NCBI GenBank assembly: GCA_030323885.1
Contig: CM059187.1
Location: 128,197,525-128,261,524, forward strand
Length of the DNA: 64,000 nucleotides
Reading direction: 5' to 3'
DNA from: Branchipolynoe longqiensis
Taxonomy: Eukaryota > Annelida > Polychaeta > Phyllodocida > Polynoidae
Of the stretch, positions 21,796 through 33,002 are shown piece by piece. Within the stretch, counting starts at the first letter, position 1. Every line of letters starts with the position of its first letter. A program made the translations under genes and the position numbers. The notes under the pieces were generated by a model. That model did no database searches. It was not told the DNA's origin and saw only the letters and a program-made list of their open reading frames with translations.

Positions 21796-22252
21796 ATTAC
21801 CACCATCACCACCATCACCATCATCACCCACAGCCTTACCATCACCACCACCACAATTACCACCACCACCACCACCACCATTACCACCACCACCACCATT
21901 ACCACCACCACCACCACCACCATTACTACCATCACCATTACCACCAGCACCACCATTACCACCATTACCATCATCACCATTACCACCACCACCACCATTA
22001 CCACCACCACCATTACCACCACCACCACCACCATTACCACCACCACCACCATTACCACCACCACCACCATTACCACCACCACCGTTACCACCACCACCAC
22101 CACCATCACCACCACCACGACCACCATTACCACCACCACCACCATTACCACCACCACCATTACCACCATTACCACCACCACCATTACCACCACCACCATT
22201 ACCACCACCACCATTACCACCACCACCATTGCCACCACCACCACAACCACCA
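21796..22252. repeat. (ACC)n/(ATT ACC)n trinucleotide array
   Basis: CACCACCACC blocks punctuated by ATTACC. About 150 bp of ordinary sequence (21650-21795) separates it from the 27-bp array. Long Gly-, Pro-, His- and Thr-rich frames here are compositional. Confidence 0.93.
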
Positions 22253-22255
22253 CTC

Positions 22256-22676
22256 ACTCCACTCTGTCTCCCCATTCTCACTCTCTCCTCTCCAACAACA
22301 CCAACCAGCTCGCTGCTAGGGTTTCAACCCAGTGTGACAATTGCCATTAACACCTAGTCCCCACGTCCGTGTGTACTATGCATACACTTCTACATCGTCC
22401 AAACATAGGTTGTAATATACACTGCATCGCCCATTCATCTCGTCGTGCAGTGTGGCGCGTCAGACGGCGGGGAGTGGGTCTAGCAATTATCTTCGTCCAA
22501 TGGTGCTGGACTCCCCATCGTTATCAAAGGCAGACTAGTTTAATAGGTTCAGATACGCGTCAATGATTCCTAGGAAATCACTTCCTTTGTAGCACCGACT
22601 TAAATACGAAGATATGCCTGTACAAGCTTTTCTCCTCCACTTAGGTTTTCTCTTTGGTTGTACCTATTCTTCGCAA
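22256..22676. other. Non-coding spacer, nothing recognised
   Basis: No repeat family or coding signal supported. Confidence 0.35.
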
Positions 22677-22904
22677 TTAAAGCTGCATCGTCTGATGAAG
22701 CATCAAATTTGCAATGTGTGTCAGAGTTTTGGCGTGCTTGCCAAAACTAATTTGACGTGTTTTACATTTCAAATATCTCAAAAGTTAGCTATTCAAAATA
22801 AATGTTACTTCACACTAAAGTAAGGTAGATAATAACAATCAATTTACCATATTTATCTCAGGAAGATTACAGGAATGCAAAACCATCGGACTATGCAACT
22901 TTAA
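22677..22904 (+). mobile_element. M2 element, internally deleted
   Basis: Begins TTAAAGCTGCATCGTCTGAT and ends CCATCGGACTATGCAACTTT, followed by AA. At 228 bp it is shorter than the 355-bp copies: the AATACTGAGGCAATTG segment is missing. Confidence 0.85.
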
Positions 22905-23500
22905 GGAACGACCTCATTTGAATTTGCTGTTAACAATATTTTGTTCGACCTGGTTACAATGACTATCGACGTGCTAACATCTTTAAATAGGAAGTGATGT
23001 CCTCTCACTAGGGGATACCCATATGTAGTCCATAATGTAATATGGGAATATAAAGGGAGGACCCACCACCGACTTCAATTCAGCGTCTCCGTTCAACTGT
23101 ATACAACGCTTATATATAACCAATATAATTAGGTCTAAGTGCTCTCTTACTCTTAGTGCGAGTGGTGAATTCAGACACACATATATATAAATAAATTATA
23201 TATAATCCCAGCGGCCGAAATATAAATATACATATATATATTTATATACACATACACATGGTGTGTGTGGCACGAGGGGGCTTGCCCACTAATTACCCCG
23301 GCGGCTATGGGGTGGGGGGGGGGGGGCACCACCAATGCGCCAAGGAGGAATATATATATATATACAGTATATGTTCCCCTTGCATTTATACTCGTATAAT
23401 GAGTTATACATCACACATATAATGATATATACATCAATATTATCACTACTCTTTAGGAATACACTCACCACCTCAACTGGCTAACAAATTATTTGGTCGT
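22905..23500. other. Non-coding stretch with homopolymer and AT-rich runs
   Basis: Contains a poly-G run at about 23312-23325 and several short TATA runs (23215-23250, 23350-23365). No gene seen. Confidence 0.4.
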
Positions 23501-23501
23501 T

Positions 23502-23822
23502 TGTCATTGTTTTACGTTCTATCAACTCCTAAGGTCATATCAGGGCAGGCACCGACTTGTGACAGTGCACACTCATGGCAACTTTATAGTGCTCCACAAC
23601 TGGGAGACGCAGACCTGGCACCATGACCCAATATCCCAGACAGCCACATTATCCTGATACCGTGTGAACCAGTCCTTATCCTATCCTGTTAATACCGGCT
23701 AGGAAGCAACAAGTATCAATTTCGTAAGTAATTTATTTGACTCAGCTGGGATTTGAACTCCCTACCTTCCGCATGGGAGGCCTGCACTTTACCGATTCGG
23801 CCACCTCATCCGCTCGACTAAC
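23502..23822 (-). mobile_element. S1 SINE, near full length
   Basis: Reverse copy from TTGTTTTACGTTCTATCAAC to the head (CCGATTCGGCCACCTCATCC). The B box is partly decayed (GGGATTTGAACTCC). The CTGGCGCTC spacer is shortened. Confidence 0.85.
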
Positions 23823-24663
23823 AAGGAACACAGTCCTCTGGCTTAATTTATATTTGCAAAATTTATTATACATTCATGTATTCACACACATATATATATA
23901 TACATATATATATATTTATATATATAATACTAATATTATGGATATATATGTATTATATTCTCTTTTGGGAAAGAAAGTAGGTTGTGAGCGCAGTAGATTC
24001 GAATGGTGACACGGGTAAGGGTTACTGGGTGTACATTGACTATTGGCTTGAATAGGTCCAATTTGGTCTCATACCGTTTCCGGTCCAGGTTTATGCGGTG
24101 TATGTCAGGGTCTGCCGCGATTACCATAATCCCACGTGCGTTATGACTGTAGGATTATCCGGTAGTCATCGCCCTCTCACATGGTACACCTCCCCCCTCC
24201 CTCCCGCTCACCCCCCCCCCCCCCATCCCCCGCCCTTCGCTCCAGGTTGCGCCTCTGAGTTTTATGTGAGAACCGGAAGTGCTGTTATCTCTATCCGATT
24301 AGGATGCAGCTATTGGTCAATACTTGTTGGTCCCCAACCACTTCTCCCACGCCTAATGCTTTCAAAACAATAATCTGTCAGCATGAGCTGTACCCCTGCT
24401 TCTTTTATCGCTCTACTTCGTAGCAGAAATTGGAGTCATGCATACAATTTTAAAAGAATGGGTTTCTAAGTTCTACCCGGCAGTCAATATATAGATAGGC
24501 CTACATGATTGTCTTTTAGTAATATTCCTTACTTTGATATATAATCCATCATACAATCAATGCTTTTTCCGATTTGGACGCCCGCTCCGGTAAGCTAAAC
24601 AGAGTACATTCTGTCTGTACACATTTGGATTACTGTCTTATCATAAATGCCTTATATATTATA
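23823..24663. other. Non-coding stretch with (TA)n and poly-C runs
   Basis: A (TA)n-rich run lies at about 23889-23930 and a poly-C run at about 24210-24224. Otherwise nothing supported. Confidence 0.4.
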
Positions 24664-24770
24664 ATCATCATCATCATGCTGTCGGTCGCGATACAACAAA
24701 GACTGCTCTCATTACTTGACTGCTGCTCTCCATTGAGCTCTCTGCTGTGAGAGTACGTCCATGAGTCGGT
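24664..24770 (-). mobile_element. LINE-like repeat fragment with (ATC)n end
   Basis: ATCATCATCATCATGCTGTC followed by GGTCGCGATACAACAAAGAC is the reverse of the 3' end of the element at 53373-53798. Only about 100 bp are recognisable. Confidence 0.65.
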
Positions 24771-25365
24771 CTTAATATCTCTCAGCTTGAACCGGAGACG
24801 AGGGCACCCTCTCTTTCTGTAACCAGAAGACAGTTGAAAATAGAGTATTATAATAGTTAATACAAATGTTTAATACACATATACCCTCACATATGTCGAT
24901 GTTCACTTGTTTCCTGATTTAATGAACATATTGGTTTATGATAAATATGCCTACTGTATACATGGGTTTCACTCGTACCTTATTCAACAGTTTCAACATA
25001 CTAGTCCCATTATTGTTGCTTCCAAGCTAGGCCCCTTCATCCCCTAAAACATCAGTACTAAAATATAATCCAATCCACTGCATATCCATGTACTCTTCTG
25101 TAGTGGGGAGAAGGGTCCACAACGAGGAAAGGAGGAAAAATAGGTGACCACTGTCCCATATTGAGCATACCCTTGCAGGAATAGTTTCCCATTTTTTAAG
25201 TTCTGATATTTTGTGTTTTAAACAGAAGTCAATGTACATAAATTAAACATATACTTCAAGCACTTTAATATGTGCAAAAGATACATATATATGTGTAACT
25301 ATGTCTGAACAAGAAACTACTAAAAAGATAATGGAATCTTTCCATAATTTGAGCCAATCAGAGCT
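24771..25365. other. Non-coding spacer, nothing recognised
   Basis: No supported feature. Confidence 0.35.
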
Positions 25366-25427
25366 GTTCTTTTCGATTGCAAATGGACGCCCCTCATGGG
25401 GGCTGCCATTTGCAATAAAAAAAGAAC
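25366..25427. repeat. Compact 62-nt hairpin
   Basis: GTTCTTTT pairs with AAAAGAAC, ATTGCAAATGG with CCATTTGCAAT, and GCCCC with GGGGC around a TCAT-type loop. The stem is near-perfect, about 28 bp. The loop looks too small for a typical microRNA precursor. No flanking family seen. Confidence 0.65.
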
Positions 25428-26397
25428 ACAACACATGATTATGATAATTGAAATAAATATCATTTTATAGTTATAACAAAGTTAATGTTTATTGTCAAGT
25501 ATTTCTGTTCTATAATCTATCAATAACACGGAAAACTAATCTACTTCACTGAGTTCTCGCAAATACGAGAAGAGGAAAGTCTATTTCCGGCAAGTTCAAA
25601 CAGGCTCAAACGAGTTCAAACGTGGCTGGTTGTCCCACTCCTTCCAGCGATGAATATGCTTATGGTAGTGTGAGCGAGGTATCAGTCGGGCGAACATTCC
25701 ATGCAACACATTCACTTGGAAACAGTGTCTCATTAAAAAAAAGTCTAATACAAATCAGTAGGGAATCGCCGTGCTGTTGCCTGCTAATTTATGTAACACC
25801 TCGCCCTCACTGGAGCTGTGTGCCTGACCCTGACAATGCATGGCTCTCAAGTTAGTTATTTAAACTTTGTCGACTCGCGATTTAAGCGCGCATTTAAAGG
25901 TCTCCTGTCGATTCTTTTCTCTGCGAATGATTCCATTTTCTGCACAAAGTATGGCGTAATAGCTCGCGATCATCCCGTAGGAAATAACTGTAAATATCGC
26001 CCCTTTTTTTCCCCACACCCTCCCGTCTTCCCTCCTCAACCAGCGAGTGGCAATTTGAAGGCAACGAGCAACACGTTGCTAAAATTGGGGGATATGGGTG
26101 GCGGAGAGAGCGCTGGAAGAGGTTGCTGTCGTTGTTGTTGAAATGTTTTATTGCCCGTCTAATTTTAATCTAATTGTGAGCTGGCATTAATGCTGCTACT
26201 AATTACGAGTTGATGATTTCACAAGAGAGGGAAAAAGATGCTAGATTCAGTTAAAGTCGATGGTTTTTTAACTAGTGAATTCTCGCATAGGCGATGCTGC
26301 CGCATTGGTCCACGTAGTGTGTGCACTGCGTTTAGAGCTGCATTCACACCGTTTTCTACTTGTTTTTGTGTGTGATTTTTTGTTGGTGTGGTCTGAT
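25428..26397. other. Non-coding, unique-looking stretch
   Basis: No repeat family or gene recognised. Several TAATT-containing words occur around 26155-26215. Confidence 0.35.
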
Positions 26398-26540
26398 TGT
26401 ATCCTAGTAATGCCGAGCGCCAGCCTGGGTAGCGACAAGTATCCATTTTGTAAATGATTCGTTTGATTCGGCTGGGATTCAAAATCCCGACGTTTCACAC
26501 GGGAAGCCTGCACTTTGCCGATTCGGACACCGCGTCCAGT
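26398..26540 (-). mobile_element. S1 SINE, 5' part only
   Basis: Reverse copy holding the head (CCGATTCGGACACCGCGTCC) and the GCCTGGGTAGCGACAAGTAT segment. It abuts a G-rich array at its head end and lacks the body. Confidence 0.8.
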
Positions 26541-26985
26541 GGTGTGGGTGTGGGTGTGGGTGTGGGTGTGGGTGTGGGTGTGGGGTGTGGGGTGTGGGGT
26601 GTGGGGTGTGGGGTGTGTGGGGGTGTGGGGTGTGGGGTGTGGGGTGTGGGGTGTGGGTGTGGGGTGTGGGGTGTGGGGTGGTGGGGTGTGGGGTGTGGGG
26701 TGTGGGGGTGTGGGGTGTGGGGTGTGGGGTGGTGTGGGGTGTGGGGTGTGGGGTGTGGGGTGTGGGGTGTGGGGTGTGGGGTGTGGCGGTGTGGGGTGTG
26801 GGGCGTGGGGCGTGGGGCGTGTGGGGCGTGGGGCGTGGGCGTGGGGCGTGGGGCGTGGGGCGTGGGGCGTGGGGCGTGGGGCGTGGGGCGTGGGGCGTGG
26901 GGGGGGCGTGGGCGTGCGTGGGGCGTGGGGCGTGGGGCGTGGGGCGTGGGGCGTGGGGCGTGGGGCGTGGGGCGTGGGGGTGGGG
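26541..26985. repeat. G-rich 6-7 bp array, GGGGTGT then GGGGCGT
   Basis: Opens with a few GGGTGT hexamers, continues as GGGGTGT heptamers to about 26795, then almost entirely GGGGCGT heptamers to about 26975. Runs of four G per 7 bp make the plus strand a strong G-quadruplex candidate. The open frames (Trp-Gly-Val-like, Pro-His-Thr-like) are compositional. Confidence 0.95.
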
Positions 26986-27284
26986 GACTAAGAGAGGAGG
27001 AAGGGTGTGTGTGTGGGTTGGGGGAGGGAGGGGGGCATTCAATTATGGGCCCAGATGGCCCGATTACACTGGTGGTTATGCTGACCACTGCGCACTGACT
27101 ACGTGAGGCCGGCACTCAGGGATTAAGGCATGGCCTGGAGTGCTTCATTCAGACGGCGGGTCCTTGTGGGCTGACTCATTAAACCCCAGGGTTCTATTGG
27201 ACAATACCATCTCGCCAACACATCCATGCCCTTCACACACGCCTGCATCCTAAACCCACTACATACATACATACGCACGCCTGC
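26986..27284. other. Non-coding spacer
   Basis: Includes ACACTGGTGGTTATGCTG at about 27066, similar to an ~18-nt string near 11089. No feature supported. Confidence 0.3.
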
Positions 27285-27600
27285 CTGGCTGCCTGTCTGT
27301 CTGCCTGGCTGCCCGCCTGCCTGGCTGCCTGGCTGCCTGGCTGCCTGTCTGCCTGGCTGCCTGCCTGCCTGCCTGCATGGCTGCCTGGCTGCCTGCCTAC
27401 ATGGCTGCCTGCCTGCATGGCTGCCTGCCTGCCTCCATGGCTGCCTGCCTGCATGGCTGCCTGCCTGCCTGCATGGCTGCCTGCCTGCCTGCCTGGCTGC
27501 CTGCCTGCCTTCCTGGTTGCCTGCCCACCTGGTTGCCTGCTTGCCTGCCTGCCTGCCTGGCTGTCTGGCTGTCTGGCTCTCTGGCTGTATGGCTGCCTGA
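27285..27600. repeat. (CCTG)n / CTGCCTGG tetranucleotide-type array
   Basis: CTGCCTGCCTGG and CATGGCTGCCTG variants throughout, ending as TGGCTGTCTGGC. Cys/Leu/Ala/Pro-type open frames across it are compositional. Confidence 0.93.
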
Positions 27601-27971
27601 CTTCATGTACCGGCGTTGCAATGGATCGGGCTTGTATTCAGCAGTCACTGCCGGACATGATGCTTGAGACCTAAAGGGACCATACAATGAGAACAGAATT
27701 AAACAGAACTTTCCCCGAATTCGATTCACACTCCAGAGGTACAATGGCATCAATTAATCAATTATCCCCTACTAATACTATAGTACTAATGCTTACCATA
27801 CTAGTCTAACATAGTTACCTCGCCATATGTTTCTTTTTTTCTTTTTTTCTTGTTCTCTACTTGTCATGCATATCGATGCTCTGCTTACTCTCTTGTAATT
27901 GTCTATCTATATTGATGTAGATTTGTTTACTGTGCCGTCTCAATTCTAATTAAGGCTAAACGACCAGTGCA
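27601..27971. other. Non-coding spacer, nothing recognised
   Basis: No supported feature. Confidence 0.35.
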
Positions 27972-27984
27972 TTTTGGATTATAT

Positions 27985-28322
27985 TTGTTTGTTTGTTCTT
28001 TTACGTCCTAGCAACATCTAAGGTCATATCAGGACGGCTACCGACTTGTGACAGTGCGTACTCATGGTGACTTTATAGTACTGTCCAACTGGGAAACCAG
28101 GCTGCCGGCACCATGACCCGATATCCCACGCAGTCACATTATCCTGACACTGAGCTAACCAGTCCTTATCCTATCCTAATAATGCAGAGCATCAGGCTAG
28201 GAAGTGAGAAGTATCAATTTTTAAGTCATTGGTTTGACTCGACCAGGGCTCGAACCCACGACCCCACGATATACCAGCACAGGAAACGGACGCTCTAACT
28301 CATTCTGCCATCCAGTCTGGTC
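27985..28322 (-). mobile_element. S1 SINE, full length with target-site duplication
   Basis: Reverse copy of about 338 bp. Identical 13-bp flanks TTTTGGATTATAT lie at 27972-27984 and 28323-28335. The head end is CATTCTGCCATCCAGTCTGG. The TSD shows insertion by target-primed reverse transcription. Confidence 0.93.
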
Positions 28323-28489
28323 TTTTGGATTATATGTTAGTACTGCAACATGGTATTCAGAGGAATAAAAACACCAACAAAAACTACCCCAAAAAACAAT
28401 ATAAATGCAATAGGGAGTTGATGTAACTGATTTGGCCTTCAAACAATATCGATGTTAATCAGAAGAAACTGAAAGCTACATGGATTTTG

Positions 28490-28590
28490 AATGCATGTTG
28501 CTGGCGTTCCGGTATATGAGTGAGGCAGCACTATCAAAGCAGCATGAGTTCGGATTGTCCCTGATATACCCTCAGATTTTCTGCAGCCAT
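28490..28590 (+). mobile_element. S1 SINE relic
   Basis: Only parts survive: GAGGCAGCACTATCAAAGC (GGGGCAGCACTATAAAG in S1), GCATGAGTTCGGATTGTC, and CCTGATATACCCTCAG. Confidence 0.45.
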
Positions 28591-29636
28591 TCAATGAAGA
28601 AGTAATGTAATAATGTAAATTTAATAAAGCACTCTTATTAGCAGGAACCATTCTCAGACACCATATACTAAAACCATGGTATGATCCATTTATACTTTGG
28701 TTTAAATAGTTGAAGGACATAGACATATCAACTGCCATGAAAAGTTATCATAATCAGGTTAGTATTGATGAGAGATTAAATAATTGCTAAGAGATTCTGC
28801 TTTTCTTCCAATCTCTGGTAGCATATTTCATATGCCACACAGAAGGCACACTCCTCATACGTTTTACCTCTAGACACAGACACGGTTGTAATCAATCAAG
28901 TCCTTCAAAAGTGGGACAGAACAAACATAGTATCCTTAGATTATAACACTAATTGCATAGGTACAACACATTACAAATGTTGACTTTACAAAATATAGAC
29001 AAAACCCAATTTGTTAAAAAATTTGGGAACTCCCCGATTTTACACAACAAACAAGTTTACTGAAATTATTGATAAAGGATATCGATCCATATCGATTATG
29101 ACGACTATTGCAAAGCATCAAAAACAATTGCATGCACTTAACCAATATAGCCAGAATAAACAAATGATCACTAAATAAAATCTTTTGAGGGGGGGGGGGG
29201 GGAGGAGAGCCCCTCACTCATAAACAATAAAATGTTGTCAGTGCATCTTTTTCTTAGGGCAGAATAACACCACCCCACCCCCTTCCACCCACCCACCAAC
29301 CCACAAACTACCGAACCAATAAGTGAGGCGATGATTAAGATTGCGCCGATGCCAGATACTCAGATAGTGGTCTGATATTATCCCTAATGCCCCGTTCATT
29401 ACACCTAGTGCTCTTCATCACGGTTACTGGCCCAGTCTATAAATAGCCATACACCATATATCGGCACCCTCACCTGAGTTGAGCTGCGTAAATTAGTCAT
29501 CGTACTAAGCCGGCTTCGTCAGCACTGGATGCGGGTGGTGAGGCGTGGTAAGCCCATTTACTATTGATTTCATTAGGATCGGGCAAGGTCCCCAGGGCGT
29601 CCCCAACTCTGGTGTGTGTAGGGTGGGGTGGTTTTG
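28591..29636. other. Non-coding stretch, nothing recognised
   Basis: Contains a poly-G run at about 29190-29202 and a C-rich ACCCACCC segment near 29270-29310. No gene seen. Confidence 0.4.
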
Positions 29637-29775
29637 TGTGTTTGTGTGTTTGTGTGTTTGTGTGGTTGTGTGGTTGTGTGGTTGTGTGTTTGTGTGGTTA
29701 TGTGGTTATGTGGTTATGTGGTTGTGTGTGTGTGGTTGTGGTTGTGTGTGTGTGGTTGTGCGTGTGTGGCTTTAT
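29637..29775. repeat. GT-rich repeat (GTGTTT / GTGGTT units)
   Basis: Hexameric GTGTTT, GTGGTT and ATGTGG variants in tandem. Confidence 0.88.
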
Positions 29776-29898
29776 TTTGTTGTTGATTCTGTCTATGATG
29801 ATTTCATACTTCGTGATGGGTTACCTGTGCGCAAAAAAACATATCCTTTTCAATTACTGCAATAGTTTAGTTCTATTGGTTAATATATGTCTGTATAA

Positions 29899-30571
29899 TA
29901 CCCCTGTCACACTACGACGTAACGAGCCAACGTGAGCCTAACGTGATGATTTTTCGTCATTACGTTGCCGTACGTTGGGTTACGTTATGATGACATCATA
30001 ATGACGTTAGAGTGACGTCGAGCTACGTCATGTTACGTTGTGTTACGTCGGCACACGTCGAGGTTTTGAACCTGTTCAAAACTTTCGACGTATCTCGACG
30101 TGAAGCCGTTACGTCGGGATGACGTGAGAATGACGTTAGGTAGACGTTTCGCGATCGCTATAGCAGCATAAATGACATTAGAGTCACGTTATGTCACATC
30201 AGACCGACGGCCGGGGTTGGAGCAACGTGTGGGCAGCATTTTGCACGTTACGGTCACGTTACGGTCACGTTACGGTCACGTTACGGTCACGTTACGGTCA
30301 CGTTACCGTGGCGTTACGGTCACGTTACGTCCACGTCGCACCCGTTACGGCGACGTTACGCTCACGTTACACTAACGCCCGGTCACGTCGCCAATTACCC
30401 CTCCCCCCTAACGTTGCCACGTTACAGCTAAGGTCACGACGTACACCGACATTACTTTCACGTTACGCTCACGTCCACAATTTGCATATTACGCCCATAA
30501 CGTCGACGTAATATAATTATTTTCACGTTCTGCCTACGCTGACGTAGTCACGTCGTAGTGTGACAGGGCCA
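29899..30571. mobile_element. M1 PIF/Harbinger-like MITE, copy 3
   Basis: 673 bp, from TACCCCTGTCACACTACGAC to CGTCGTAGTGTGACAGGGCCA, flanked by TAA (29896-29898, 30572-30574). It carries an internal 11-bp array (ACGTTACGGTC-type) at about 30244-30330, absent from the other copies. Confidence 0.88.
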
Positions 30572-30774
30572 TAAGTTTGCAGGTCATAGTTTTTGTATAT
30601 TTTGAATGGATACATTTGCTGATATTTGAAGTGCAATTATGTTAAGTGCATTTGATGTGCACACTGAAATGATAGACATCATAGGCAACTAGCAGGACTT
30701 GTGTCAGTGACAGGATCCAGAACATTGACTGGATGTCGCTTCTATGCAGCAATTTTGATGTTGTTCTTCTAGTG

Positions 30775-31015
30775 CATTAGTTGATTATGGAGGGTAAATT
30801 TCAATCGCAAACAGTTGATATTCTTTATTGCTCTGTTCCTAGCTCTGTATTAATAATGCCCAATGCCAGGTTACATAACAACAAGTATCAATTTAAGTAA
30901 TTGCTTTGACTCGGCAAGGGTTCGAACTTGCAGGTTCGAATCGCACGACCTACCATAACGAGAAGCCGGACAGTAATTGGGGAACTCATTCGGCAATCCC
31001 GTCTGGTAAATAATA
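30775..31015 (-). mobile_element. S1b SINE, degraded
   Basis: Reverse copy with the alternative 3' end (TAGTTGATTATGGAGGG and TTTCAATCGCAAACAGTTG), then S1-like AACAAGTATCAATTTAAG and the head ending GGCAATCCCGTCTGG. The B box region appears duplicated (GGGTTCGAAC and AGGTTCGAAT). Confidence 0.68.
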
Positions 31016-31968
31016 AATATTTTTCTATATAGTTCTATACATGTAATATGTATATTTCTATACATTTCTCCACATTTCTAAATATTTATTCACATGGAAT
31101 GTGCAAAAGACCCAACATACAAATCAATTTTATGCTGGCCCTTAACTAAGCCGACCTGAATCGACGTCAGTTATATGGGATATACGCATCATTGCGACTG
31201 CATCAACTAGTTGCAGGCATTCTACTTATGCAATACTCATACTAGAGTTTAGACTGTTGAAACCATAATAATGGCTATTTTCCATTAGGAGTCCTAGAAG
31301 ATATTAACATTTTAGTGGTGATACAAAGAGTGTTATATATATCCAGATTGCACCATGACCCACCAAAGTAGTGCGCATTAACATTTCATCATGGAAGACC
31401 TCAGTGGTTTATGTTATGCCAAATATTTGATTAAATCAGAAAATCCGTGCATTGTCGATGTTGGTTGCAATATGGGTAATCAAACAAGGTGGAGACGGAT
31501 ACTTATTCAAACGGCCGCTGGTGCCACCTATACTCAAACTTTAGCATTAAATATATACATTGACGTCTACCAAGCCGAGCGGGTCTTTTCTAACTATGCT
31601 GAGTAACCATGCAGAGCTGGCGGACGTGAGTATGCAAATTAGATATGACATCAGCAGCCAAAATATGTTACAAAGTTACGAAAACTTGATGCAGTCGTGA
31701 CATTTCAGGCCGGCTAAGTTGCTATATAAAGCAAGCAAAAACCCTAACTCTGCCACTACAACTTGGCGGCGGATGGCGACGGACCTTCTATTCTGCCATC
31801 CCACCCACCCCACAATAAGAGACTAGAACTATAGGGTTAAAGCATCTTGGGGCCTTCTCTCATTATACTCAAGCATGTACGATTGACATTTTTGGTCATT
31901 AAACAAGTCCAACATATATACCATTTATCCGTGTTCGCGTTATTCAATTAATAAGGCAGATCCTCTTC
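31016..31968. other. Non-coding stretch, no recognised gene
   Basis: A 71-codon frame (31391-31606) has no recognisable domain. No other feature seen. Confidence 0.35.
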
Positions 31969-32009
31969 ATGTCGTATACTTTGTGTGACTGTGACAATAT
32001 CGAGGAGCG

Positions 32010-32325
32010 GGACATAGCTCAGGCGGTAGAGCTGTCATTCATCGGATCAATCCTTCTCAGTGGATCCATTTTCAATTGGCATATTTTCGGTTCCAACCTG
32101 TGGTTCACAACTGCTTCATCAAAGGCTGTGGTATATCCTGTCTGTGAGAAAATACATCTAAAAGAACCCTTGCTGTTTATCGGAAAAAGTATTCTATTTG
32201 CCTGCAGCAGGTTTCCTCCAAAGAAATATGTCAGAAAGACCATATGTTTGACATCCAATAGCAAATGATGAAAATCAATGTGCTCTAGGGGTATTGTTAA
32301 ATAAAACAAGCTTTACTTTTACTCT
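32010..32325 (+). mobile_element. tRNA-headed SINE of mollusc type (S3)
   Basis: The head GGGACATAGCTCAGGCGGTA has a clear A box (TAGCTCAGGCGG). The body has CATCAAAGGCTGTGGTATAT, then CCTGTCTGTGAG, GGTTTCCTCC, ATGTTTGACATCCAATAGC and ATCAATGTGCTCTAGGGG, ending TTAAATAAAACAAGC. I recall this set of words from a SINE abundant in mollusc sequences; that match is from memory. The open frame across it has no protein homology. Confidence 0.7.
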
Positions 32326-32365
32326 TGTGACAATGTGGATAAAGTTGCGACCAGCATCTCCTTCA

Positions 32366-33002
32366 GGGCGCATTCCTTACACGCAGTATGCGGTATGCGG
32401 CATGCGGTATGCGAATGGCATGATTCCTTACATGCGGCATGTGGCATGTGGCATGTAGCATGCGGCACATGACTGGCTATATTTAAAAAATAAAAATAAA
32501 CAAGTATACTCAATACTGCACTGTATATGACCTAATATTCATATTTTTGTGGCTATGGTAGCATTTTTACCAACCCGAACCCCACCACCACCACTACCAT
32601 ATGTTTCCCCTCTGCACCCTTGTGTGTGACCGTTCCATAATGCTCAGTCGCCTCTCCTCATCTAAAACTAATGGACAAGTGTGACTGACTGAACCCCACC
32701 ACCACCACTACCATATGTTTCCCCTCTGCACCCTTGTGTGTGACCGTCCCGTAATGCCAAGTCGGCTCTCCTCGTCTAAAACTAATGGACAAGTGCAACT
32801 GACGTTTCTACTCACACACCGCATGCCGCATACCGCATGCCGCACCGATCGCTACAGGGACTGATCGAGTTGACGCATTCACATTCGCATTCACATTCCG
32901 CGTGTAAGGAATGTAGTCCATTGATTTCAAGGCGTTTCGATTTTTTTGCCGCATTCGCATTCGCATACCGCATGCCGCATACCGCGTGTAAGGAATGCGC
33001 CC
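32366..33002. mobile_element. Inverted-repeat element with GTATGCGG/CATACCGC ends (M5)
   Basis: 637 bp. Ends GGGCGCATTCCTTACACGC and, at the other side, GCGTGTAAGGAATGCGCCC are inverted, followed inward by GTATGCGGCATGCGGTATGC-type repeats. The interior holds a 114-bp tandem duplication (32577-32690 and 32691-32804) and an extra internal terminus-like GCGTGTAAGGAATG near 32900. Flanks are TTC/TTA-like, so a clean TSD is not seen. Confidence 0.75.

Noticed and set aside
20650..22350. 566-codon open frame rich in His and Thr
   Set aside because: It runs through two stop-free satellite arrays. The peptide changes repeat type when a unit changes length, and other frames on both strands are equally open.
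26454..27115. Overlapping long frames on both strands (Gly/Val/Trp-rich and Pro/His-rich)
   Set aside because: All are translations of the GGGGTGT/GGGGCGT array, which lacks stops in every frame.
32019..32309. Protein-like frames of ~96-99 codons on both strands
   Set aside because: They lie wholly within a tRNA-headed SINE and show no domain.
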